64,000 nucleotides of DNA from Morinoia aosen (lineage: Eukaryota > Arthropoda > Malacostraca > Amphipoda > Talitridae). This document shows, piece after piece, positions 26,401-38,400 of the stretch. The stretch spans positions 35,517,422-35,581,421 of the forward strand of contig CM059570.1 in the NCBI GenBank assembly GCA_030386875.1. Reading direction: 5' to 3'. How positions within the stretch are numbered: position 1 is the stretch's first letter; every line of letters starts with the position of its first letter. The notes beneath the pieces were generated by a model that was not told the origin of the DNA, searched no databases, and worked only from the letters and a program-made list of their open reading frames with translations. The position numbers and the translations under genes were made by a program.

Positions 26401-29400
26401 ATGACAGATAAATGAAAATTTTAGATTTAAGAATTGGATTAAATAAAGCAGAATTTTATAAAACAGCTTGAAAGGTAGGAGCAGAAAAATGAAATATACA
26501 TTAACACCAAATGAAAAGAATACAAAAAACGAAATGAATGCATGCAAGGCAAAAAATAGAAGAAATTTATTTCCAGAAAGAGAGAATGATGAAATAAAAT
26601 AGGGATAAAACATAAAAAAGAAATAAAAAATGTGAACGTAGAGTAAAATGCAGTAGAAACATAGCAGCACACCTTGGGGAAACGTAATGAGCAAGATAGT
26701 AGAGGGGAAAAATTGGGTAGGTTTCAGGATCCCAAAATGTTTTCAAAGCGTTGGAGGATAATATATTCGGTTCATATACCCAGCTTAAGGTGATGAGTAC
26801 CATTACCAAGTTACGGCCAATAACATCATAACTTAGTTTATTTGGTGAAGAATTAGCAAAAACGTGAAGAAATAAATTACGAATTATATTTTTAGTTGGA
26901 TGCAAGGACTCCACATCGAAAGAATCAGAACATACAATCAAGCAGAGAGGAGGGGAAACAAAAACTCTCACAAGCAAAAAGGAGGAATAAGAATTCATGC
27001 AAAACATCCATTCAAAGCATTTGGTGTAACGGAGAAAATAGAACAGGCGCGTATTGGCAACTAAAGGCAACAGAAACAAGTGACACACATCCATCGCAGG
27101 TTCTTCAAAGGAGAGAACGCGAGTCTCAGGCCAAGGTGGACGTGATGCACGCAGGTTGTGGCAAAAATTAATGAATTAAATACGACAAGGTTGTGAATGA
27201 TAGAATTGAATGGGAGACCCATTGGGGAAGATGTATGAGTAGCACCCATGAAGTAGCCAAGCGAGTTGTGTAGTAAATAGAATATACCCAATAAGTTGCG
27301 TATCGTATAGATTGGCCGAACAGTTGAGTGTTTTATTTTAGCACAAGATGTATCAAATAAAAAGTAGAAACAGAGGTAAAAGTGTCAGACGGCAATTGGA
27401 GTTAGTGATAAGCGAGACATTGAGTGCTAACATATTAACGAGGTATTTAGAACGTACCAAGTACGGAATATATTGGAGATGAAATAGCGGTTGAAAAAAT
27501 AGTACGCCAACTTGACAAAGTAGTACACCAAGTTGAAAAGGTAGTACACCAAGTTGAAAAGGTAGTTCACCAAGTTGAAAAGGTAGTTCACCGAGTTGAA
27601 AAGGTAGTTCACCGAGTTGAAAAGGTAGTTCACCGAGTTGAAAAAGTAGCGCACCGAATCGAGAAGGCGGTATTCCGAGTCGAGAAAACAGCATACCGAG
27701 TTAAGAACAAGTGGTACACCAAGTTACAAAAGTTACACACTGAATTAAAACAGTGGTAGACCGAGTTGCGAAAGTACACCGAGTTGAGAAGGGGGTATAC
27801 CAAATTGAGAAAGTGGTGACCGAAGTATCATTTCGGGAGTCGAGAGAGCGGTAGAGAATGCGTTGGATCCGAGGAGGTGTTATAGGATGCAGGTGTGAGG
27901 TAACGTTCACGAGGCGTTAGGTGCCGAGTTGAGGCAGTGGTGGCATGGGACGACGGCACAGGAGCGGGGGACACGGTCGTGGAGAACAAAAACTAGCATT
28001 AGTGTCAACGAAACAAAATTACAAACATAAGAACATAATAATCGCTATATTGAAGAAATTACCAACTTCTACACTGATATGATAAAAAAAATGTACATTG
28101 AGGCATAAACGGAAGCAACCCCGGCGTTTAAATTATATTTTGATTTTTCAAACGGAAAAATTGAATTAGAAACACGTATAATTTAAAATGACAGATATTC
28201 ATCATGAACAACGACATTTCGTTACGAGCAAAATGTAAAATTTAAGTTCGTAGTCAATAGTGTAAAATTTTCTTACACCATATTTAATTACTATGAAAAG
28301 GCCTTTGCAGTCCAAAATCTTATTGCGTAATTAGTTACAAATCATTGAATTGAATACTCAACTTGTAATGGAAATAAGCAGCAAACTCTGTCTTGAACAA
28401 AACAATGAGTCGCAATGAACAATTATAATGAACGAGAAGTAACTAAGTTCTTTAGCCTCCAACTTTAACAAAATCAGTGAAACATTCTCAGTGAAAGGAA
28501 TACTCCTAAAACAAAAGTTGCGAGTGCACAACTAAACAATGGCATCAGACACAAAAAAGCTTGAGGAGTAATAAAATAGTAACTATACTACGCATCAATA
28601 GATGCACGCTCATGCCCTAAAGGGTTCATGTGGGCTACAGAACAAAATGACTACACATCGGGAGACAAAATTAGAAATACACAAGATAATTGCACTAACT
28701 AGGTGAGATAAACAAAGCGTACATCGTTTGAAAAAAATTAGTCACTAACACAACAAATTCATTGGTAAAATTGTGGATTAAACATCACACACATGAATTA
28801 AAGATACTTAATTCGATTATTGAGCAACATGCAAACAGAGAAATGAACTTTAGAACTGCGGAGAAAAAAAAAGTTATTTAAAAGCAAAATTAAAATAAAA
28901 CACTGACAAACTTAATACAGAGAATAGAAAAAATCGTAACTCTCAACAGAGTGATTCTATTGAATAATATCAATTCGAACTCAACCACATCTGTAAAATT
29001 AATCGATAGTACCAATAAAAAATACAAAAATTAGACGAAGAGAAAAATCACACGCACAGTACAGACCAGCATTTCATGTACAAAGAACTTTCATGCGAAA
29101 AGCATAATTTGAGATAAAACAGAAAAATTACTTCAAAAGAGACAAGGAGGACGACGCACCAAAGATGTTGACGTGTAACATTCCACAACCGGAATGTTAC
29201 ACGTGTGCGGACGCCACACGATTCGTATTTTAATCTTGCTGTACGCAAATAGAGGGGATAAGTAGCAGCTACAAGTGTTCATTATTTCCTTTGATCATAA
29301 CTATCGCAAAGAGAAAGCACAGAAGAAACACTGTAGAAATGAGATGACATTAGTTACACCCGGTAGGCTTCTTGCTCATCATTTCCAAGAGTAGAACTTG

Positions 29401-32400
29401 CAGCTCTTACCCTATCTGTGACTAATACATACTCGTATTACGTACATGTCATGAACGATGGACATCATGCTTGCAACATTTAACTGAGCATAGCGTAGTG
29501 TCAGCAGACACTGGGGTGCAAATAAAGACATGCATGCATCAAACAGCGCAGACGCGCTTATTTTGTAACAGTTGTCACGCGGACCGACAACTGGGCGTTC
29601 AGAGACCTTGCAAACATCCATGTAGCGCAAGTACGGTCCCATAAGCTCAAGGGTAAACTCGCCAGTAACACAGCAGTTAATTCGCAAGGCTTTCTTTGTC
29701 ACTGAAGCAGCAAAACTAAACTTCTACAATAGCTAAAGCCAAGAATTTATGCACTCTGATGTAAGTTGAAAGGAAGACTATGGACGTAGGTCGCTGAAGT
29801 CAAACGTTGAAGAAATCGAAGGCATTTGATTCATGCACGGCACAAGAACATTCTGCTCGCGAGCCAGAAGGCATGCAGTTTTTTATACGACAGACTTTAA
29901 TACCAAAAAAATGTAAAGGTAGCAGTTAAATCTTCGGAAGAAAAGGTAGTAATTAAATCTTGGGAAAAAATAATTTATTTACATTTTAGCAAACAGGAAA
30001 CACTCATTGGTTGAGGAGCAAATCTAAACATCCAGAACATCCATCGCACTTATTGGTTTAGAAGCAAATCTAAATATCCAGGAATACGAGGCCTGTCGAA
30101 AAAGTATCCGACCTTAATTTTTCCCGCGCAAAGTAGTGATTCTAAGGCGGCGCCACTGTGCACGGTGGAAGGAGGAATCTTAATGCGCATGCTTGACTTT
30201 TTTCACCGCATTCACTTGGGCCACTCACTAGCTGGGGGTCGCCAAGTAAGGTGCTGTTCTAAGTGTTTGTCGGATTTAGTTTTCTTGCAAGATGACTGAA
30301 CGAATTGAGCAAAGACACTGCATCAAATTTTGTCATAAGCTTGGTGATTCTCAAATTGAAACAATTCGTAAGATTCAGCAGGTGTTTGGGGAAGATGCTA
30401 TGGGTGTAACACAAATTAAGGAGTGGTTCAACCGATTCAAAGATGGCCGCACATCAGCGGAGAGTGAGCAGCGTTGTGGCAGGCCCAAAACTTCTCGGAG
30501 TGCAGCTGTTGTTGAGAGGGTGCGAAATTTGGTGATGGCAGATCGTCGTTTGACCGTGCGGGAGATTGCCCAAGAGGTTGGAGTGAGTAAAGATTCTGCA
30601 CATGCCATTTTGACCAGACATGTGGACTGCGAACAACTGGCACTTGCATCACGACAACGCGCCCGCACATTCATCCCATTTGATCCGCAATTTTGTGGCC
30701 AAACATGGAATTACGACCGTTCGCCAACCTCCCTACTCTCCAGACCTGGCTCCTTGCGACTTCTGGTTGTTTCCAAAATTGAAGACACCACTGAAAGGAT
30801 CCCGTTTTGAGAGTAGAGAAGAGATAATGCGGAACGCGACGACAGAGCTGAACACCATTCCAAAAGAAGACTTCCAGAGGTGTTTCCGGCAGTGGAAGGA
30901 TCGGTGGGCTAAGTGTGTGGAAGCACAAGGAGCCTACTTTGAAGGGGATTAGGGTCCCAACCCCGTCAGGTTGTTGAAGTATTTTTTCTGGCCAAAGGTC
31001 GGATACTTTTTCGACAGGCCTCGTAAGCAGAGACTCATGGCAATGACAATAGAAGAATTGAGAGGAGTATATATTGAGGGAGCAAGATGGGGAGCGGCCG
31101 AGAACTGGTCATGCAAGATGAACAAATTGCTTGGGACGCTACCTTAGAGGGTACAACTGGGGGGTCGGCATCCTGAGGAGCGAGAGGGCATAGAGAGAGA
31201 AAGGGAGGGTACACTCATGGAATTCTATAGCAAAATGCAGCGAGATCGAGCCTCAGTGTCACCGAACTTTCCAGTATGGTGCGGTTGTACTAACAACCAA
31301 CAATTCGATTTTCGAACATTGACAGCTGTAAGGTCAATTTCAATCGAGTCCGAAGAATATTAATTTTAACTTCAAGCATTGAAAAATTCATAACACCAAG
31401 TGTTTTTCTTATCTCAAATTGCAGAAGAGCGCAACAAGTCGTGGGTATGATTTTTATAAGCTTTTAATTTTTTCCCCGAGACTGCTTGGAATTTCTTATA
31501 AATACAAAACTATAGCAGAGTACTCATATTTATCTACATTTCCCTTCCCGTCATGTTACAGGGATCATCAAAGAAACCACCACGGCTGGAAATGTTCTCC
31601 GGACACAAGGTCTACTCCCTGCTGTTTTACACCAACCGAAATGATGAATCACTACACCAATTAACAGTGAAACAAGTCATGGCTGAATAACGTACGTACA
31701 CGTTCACAATGAACTCGCGAATGGGTACAATATCAATAACATTTTTGTAAAGGCAAGTTCGATTTCAAATTACTTTACTGCCAATAGAGTGTGTGTGTCC
31801 CATTTTCAACACTCGACCTTGGATAAAACTGAATGGGCATCTTCATGACGAGTTTCAAAGCAGGTATCTCTCGATGAGTAAGGATACACTCGGTAACACC
31901 AAATCTACTTTACAAACAGATACTCTCATGCCTTTTGTTTAACAGACAGTATTACCAAATTCAGTTAATGTATTTCGCTCACATCCGGTATATTACGGGG
32001 TAGTTAACAATTTAAATCAGATTTATTAATTAAACATTTGTACAGGACTTTATTGCATATTTTTATTTTATTTATCTCAAAATTTCTTTGAGATTTCTTT
32101 CGTGAAAAGAAGTTTCAAATATCACAATTTGAAACCAGCAATAAAACGTAATTTGTAACAATAAAAACACCAATAACAGTGAAATTACTTGCGAAGAGAA
32201 AGCTATTTTGCGCATGGAGAGCTATCTTCAGTACAATTCACATCAGTTAGCTAAGAGAGAAAGCTTAAAAAAATAGGAACAAAATGATGAGTTATGTCGC
32301 GAGGACCGTCGTCTCTCCGAATCGCGACCCATGGAATGCAAGCGAGGCAAATTTCAGAAGATGAGAGTAAGTCAAACCTTAACAGATACAATCAGTCAAA

Positions 32401-35400
32401 ACCGGCAGCAGCAGAGGGAATGATGCTCACAAGGCAGGTGACAAAGAAAGAGAAGACTAAACCGATGATTGTTACACTAGTTACGCGATGCACACCATTA
32501 CACATTGGAAAATATTTACATACTGCACAATGTTCATGGAAGCAAAATTTCCTGGGAATTTCCTACTCAATGTTTTGGCAAACTTTCACTCACAATTGCT
32601 TTTTTCTTGAGATAAAATCTAGGTCAAGTAAGAATATTTTTTAGGTAGAAACCCCGCATCATATCGACCACAGAAGTAACAAAAAGGCAGCAACAAAGTG
32701 GTCATGGACGCACCCGTAAACAAGAGGTTTATTTCACCACTAACGCTTCGGAGGTGAAACAATAGGTCGTCGTCACACAAGGGTTGCCATTCACTGTGTG
32801 GCACTCGCGCAGTCAGGCAAGTGCTCAGGTGCGCAGCTTGGTGGAATGAAACAGTGGTACTAACCCAATCACAATTTTTCCCCGGAGAATGCATATTTTT
32901 CGCCGCCTAAGCGATTCAATTACTTGGGCGGCGAAAAACATGCATGCAGGCGGCGAAAAAGTTAGACTGGGAAGGAGAGCTGGTGAAAGACGTGTAGCTG
33001 CCTGATCCACACATTTCGAAGACACTCACGGAATAAAGCTCTTAAATATTATTCCAGGAATGCAATTTAAAATAAAGAAGATTAGATTATAATTATTAGT
33101 TTAAAAAACTCGAACCACATGAAAGTTGTTCCCAATAGATGAACGAGGAAAGCACTATTTAGTATAAAATAAAGGGAACGGGAAACCCATACGCAAGATG
33201 TGCCTCTAGGCTCTGTGTACAGGAACAGTAAGGTGGAAAGTTTAAGAGACAAGAAGTTGAAGAAAAAAGTAATATACAGTATCCTAAAAAAAACGGGAGT
33301 CGAAGATGGTCGAAACCGGAAAAAAATAGTTTTAAATCAACGGAAACCTTAACTAACCGTCAGCATACCAATTTTCGATCTTTTGGAGCCAAAAAAAAAC
33401 CTTCTCAACGACGCTTTAAGGAAAATCTTTGAAACTGCTTATGATCATTTCCCAAGTAACTCCCCGCCAAATTTTTTGAACGAAGAGTTAAGTAAAAACC
33501 CAAGAGGTCTCTGAGCAAAATTTTCAAAAGAATTGCTAAATAACCTGACCATGAAAGCAGCTGGGCAAAATACTCAAAAAAAGCCACTAAATTAAATACG
33601 TACACTCAAATGACGAGTAGACAAAACTAGACGAAGATAATCCTAAAATGATAAAAACGGTAGAAAACATTATTCACGTTACAATACGGCAGACAAAGAC
33701 TTCCATTTCCAGCGTGATCACAGAAGAACTGCCCCACCCACCGAGACTTCTCTTGTTGATACGTCTGGACTTGACAGAGGTCCAGGCAGCTGCTCCAGCC
33801 CGCCGCGTGAACTCGTGGGCAGGAGGCTCGTCAAAAGGGTGGACTTGCTGGCAGTAGTCGTCGCGTGAAAGAGAGTCTTGCGACTGAAACCGTTCTCTCT
33901 GGGGCTGTATGGGAACAGCTTCCGCAGCAATCGGAACTACAGATGGAACAGGGGCTTGATCACAAGGAGAGCTTGAGTCTAGCGTGGAAGTTCCACACGG
34001 ATCATTAGTAAATTCAATCTTGTGAGCGATTTCGTCAAAATTGGGAACTGGTGATGAAATATCTGAAGCTAATGAGCTAATGGCGTCAGGTTTATTAATC
34101 ATACTATCAGAAGCCGATGTGTCAATCATAGCAGGTTTCACAGCAGAACGTATAGTCGCTCGAACGTTTGGTAAAGAGATGCCTATGTCAGTTCGTAGGG
34201 GTGGGTCATCTGGGCTTGGAGATGGAAGAACATCCACAGCAGCCAAAAATGGATCCAATGTTTGTGTACTTGAAAATAATGCCGTCGCACTCTGCTCATG
34301 AACTTCTTTCGTCTCGCTAGCCACTGAAGACATTTCTTCGTTTTCCAGAGTTGGAAGACTGTCGATGGCAAGCTCTATCTGTGAATTGGATACATCTTCA
34401 GATTTTTTAACTTCACATATCATTCCAGCATTTTGTTGCGGAGTTGTCTCATTATTCGAAGTTAAACTGAGTTTGTTCTCATCGTCACTGACTTTGGTGC
34501 CATCATTCTGACGATCTGTGCTGGAATCGACCTGCAGTTGATCTCTTCTGCTCAAATCCAACGTCGGATGTCCGTTTTCAGTACCTGCCGCATCAATTGT
34601 ATTATATCCGGTCTTCTCACTGTCACCCGTAGGGTCCAGCTTTGAATCACTGGCTTTCTCCAAGTGCCCAGGCTTATCGCAGGAACCGCTCGTTTGAGCG
34701 GAATGATCTTTGACTTCGCAGAGATATTCATCGGAGTCCGGCGCTGTGGTGGGCAGGGAAAGCTCCCCCACAGAAATGTCCCCCGCTGAAGTTATAACCG
34801 ACGGCACTTTCTCCATAGGCAATTTTCCCGCCCCATCTATTTGTTGAGCAGCTCCAGGAATGCCCTCCTCTAAAGCAGCGTGTAAGGTAAATGCAAACAT
34901 TTTTATACATCAAGAGTAAGCGAGCAAAACACGAGTACGCGGGCTGTACGTTATAGAATGTGTTCGTAATTCAACAAGAACCGACAGACAACACAGCCAA
35001 AGTTAATCAGAAAATGCTTCAAAATATGAAACATTCAAGCAGTATGAAATAGCAAGAAGCTTTGAAGTTTAGATATCAGGAAAAAATTCTCTCAGAAGGC
35101 AAATTGAAGTATCAGCGATGAAGTAAATAATGCTACAGAAAAAATAACACTTAGCCAAAAACTAAGGAGAAGGTCTGGACGGAATTTTTTGCAGATGAAC
35201 GAGCAGCAAAACAAAAAGAATAGTAGGCCTGTGTCCGGCATATGATATTCGTGATAACGAAGACGGAAAACGAATTTATGAAATTAAAATCGAAAATCAA
35301 CACTGCAATACGACTCTCGAACAAATAATGGACATATCTATTCTCGAAAAATTTGGCATAAATGGAATTTCTGCTGGCAATTCAATCTAACATTTGAAGA

Positions 35401-38400
35401 TCTAGTAAATCGAACTTGACTAAGCAGTAAATTCACGCAGCTTAAAAACGGCGATAATGAATATGCTAATGATTAGTTGAGTAACTAAATTACCTACACA
35501 AAGACATCAAACTATACAGCGAGTGTGGCGTACTCTTTAACCGTTTGTGACCAAACAATGGCATGACCGAAGACTTGAAGAGCTCCCTCACCAGAGGAAA
35601 TGTATAGCCAAGGCAATAACGCCACATTTTAGAGAGTTCACTACACAACGCTCCAGTCTAACCAGAAGAGGAGCTCTAAAACGTTCTCATTTTTCAGCCC
35701 GATCACAAAAGCAGCGCTAAAACAATAACATGAACCTAGTAGAAGGTAAAATAAACCTGTAGTAATAATAAAAAAAAAACAGAATAGGCTCTTTGACAGC
35801 TGCGTAGCGAAGGAAAAGATGAGCTGATTACGGAGTGAGGAAAGAAACGATGTAGATGGAAACTTCAGAACACGCAAAAATGACACCAGCGAACGAGTTT
35901 TCTACCCACGTATCATATACATGGCTTCCTGGAATGGCACACGAAATCTATGTACATAAATTGAGGTTAAATAAAACTCAATCTTAAGATAACGTAGAAA
36001 GGCAAAAAAAATAATATAGCAACGACTCTCCTAAATGAAGACGCTTGATGTCATACCCCAGAAACCAATGAAATTTAAAAAGTATACGCTGCACTCATTT
36101 GTACAAAAACAGTCCGCTAGTGTGTCCATTGACTCACTACCACTCTGGCACAATAGTAGGAAAGAGTTCATAAAAATCAAACCTTTTTAAATGGCATGTC
36201 GCATACCGGCAAACCTAAAACAACAGAACGGAAATGTTCATGGAAAACCAAGCCGTTATAAACAGCACATCGTATACAAGCAAACCCAAATAACTTCCGG
36301 TGAAAAAGACACCCGCCAACTCTCAGCACTCGGAACTGAAAATTTAACTGCAACATTACCCATACTAAAATAGGACGAATCAGTAGGAACATCGTCCTCT
36401 TCTTCGTCATCGTCAGTCCACAGACCACCGCCATCTGATGAAATCAACGGAAGACCCCAAATATGAACAAGCTCCCTTGCAAACCCAAATGTCACTCAAC
36501 CTCTTCTTTACGAACTTGAACGATCATTGTTGATCTTTTCACCGCAAGAAACATAGACATGATAGAACAAGCATCAGACGCGTAAACAAACTGTTGTAAT
36601 ACTGCAATCCATCGCTTGACTCTCAGGTCAACCCTAAGGAATCCACATCAAGAAACGAGCGCGAACTACTCCGCTCTACTGTAGAAATGGTCAAATGCCC
36701 ACTGCATGATGTTAACGCATGATGATTTGAACGGAAGTTCGAGCTTTTCAATTATTGCGATGCCAGGTGAAAAACAACTTCCAAATGCAACTACAATATA
36801 ATATATTTTTGAATCACTAAATGAACCTCTATTCAGGAGCTGGTAAGGCTTGCCAAACATTTAAAAAGCATTCCTAAAAATGGACGGAATTCTCAAGTGA
36901 GCAATGCCCAACAGAATAAATTAAAACCTTGTATGGTTTCCAAGAAACAGAGAGGAAAACGGCATGAGAATAATTTATTTGCTTTCTCACAAAGAAGGTT
37001 ACTGTCTCTGTTTACATTCATCAATTAACGGCGTATGTTGCTAATAAAACGCTGAAACAGAAACGCATAAATGCACCAATTAAAGACAAATAAAAACAAA
37101 CATAGTTGGATATTGAACACCTTGAATACTTTACGTGTAATCAGTCGCACTCATTAGAGAAGAAATGAACTCATCACTCATCAGTCGCACTCATTAGACG
37201 AACGACTGCAGCGAAGATTATCAGTCGCAACAATAAGAAATGCAAATAATAGTAACAAGAGGGGAGGTACCCACACTCTCTGATTCAAACACTCGAAGAG
37301 GAACACGCACTAGCAAAGATGAAGGCTAACTATGGGTCCGCATTCAATATGAACAGACAAAACCGAAAAGTATCGTTACGCACAGCAAGACACACAGATC
37401 ACGCTAATCTCAGGTTCTGCTAGAAGTTAGCAAGTTTAAAGAAAGATCGCACTCATACAAATAACTGTTACGCAATGAGTACCAAAAAATAGGCAAAAGA
37501 AACAACTTATGGCCAAATGTGAACACTTACGAAGAGATTTTCAAGGCCCGTTAGGAGTCAGAGAAGAGAGACAGTTTAAACCCAATAGAACATAGATGGA
37601 ATTTGTTCAAAAATTCCGCCAGCAAGAACATCAACAGGCACTGACACACAGTAAACCAATTCAAACCTCGAAACAGAATTGGAACGCTATTAAGGAATTT
37701 TTAACCCATCTAAGCACAGGTGATAGTAATCACAACAGAGGAACATTAAGGAAAAATATACCCAAAATGGCACGTTAACCCGTCTCCACATGGTCGACCT
37801 ACCAAGAGGTTTGAAGAAAATGGGTCAACTGTGCAACTTACTGTACATTCATTAATCATGTTAGAAGTTTCATTGGGGGTTCATTGTAAAGAGAGAGAGT
37901 TACTCTTTCTGTCAGCGGGGAAAAAATACTGTTACCCCAATGAAATCTACGAAATTCGAGTTTTTATTTCGGTAAAATACAAAAAACAGAAATCAGAAAA
38001 TCACTGGCCATTTTTTATTTATTGCACTTTTATGTTTTTATGATGCATTTTCATAGAGTCTGAGTTGCTGAATCTTGTGGTATGTGAATTTTTTTTAGGT
38101 CCAATAGTTCCGGAGTTATGTGCACTATATGTAAAACACAGTTTTTATTTTTTAGTTCATTTTGTGTATAGGCTGTTATCAAGCAGTTTCATTGTTTGTA
38201 AAGAGTTTGATATGCATAGAGCTTTTCCTCCCGAATACAATGGTGGTATTATTTTTTGCGTAGGAGTAAATCTGTGGATTTGGACTCCCATTTTTGGAAC
38301 AAAAAACAAAAGAAAATAAAAATGATGGCGACCTTCTTAGAGGCCGAGTTTGTGCTGGTATGCCTCAGCTACACTGCTGGCCTTCTAAGAGGTTGTGCAG

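Larger units (their letters stand above)
26063..33741. other. Itpr intron between exons 15 and 14
   Basis: The longest intron here. A purine-rich block (26200-27400) gives long but spurious minus-strand frames. Then come the 21-bp minisatellite, the 14-bp hairpin, a GC-richer unrecognised 96-codon minus-strand frame (29412-29702), the mariner element, the inverted repeat at 32889-32945 and a diverged retroposon copy. Confidence 0.7.

Noticed and set aside
26567-27094. 175-codon minus-strand open frame rich in Phe, Leu and Ser
   Set aside because: It lies opposite purine-rich, stop-poor low-complexity sequence, has no recognisable domain and does not fit the Itpr phase.
27353-27694. Minus-strand frames with a repeated FQLGELP or FNSVNYL peptide
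   Set aside because: The repeat arises because the 21-bp minisatellite period is a multiple of three. It is not evidence for a repeat protein.
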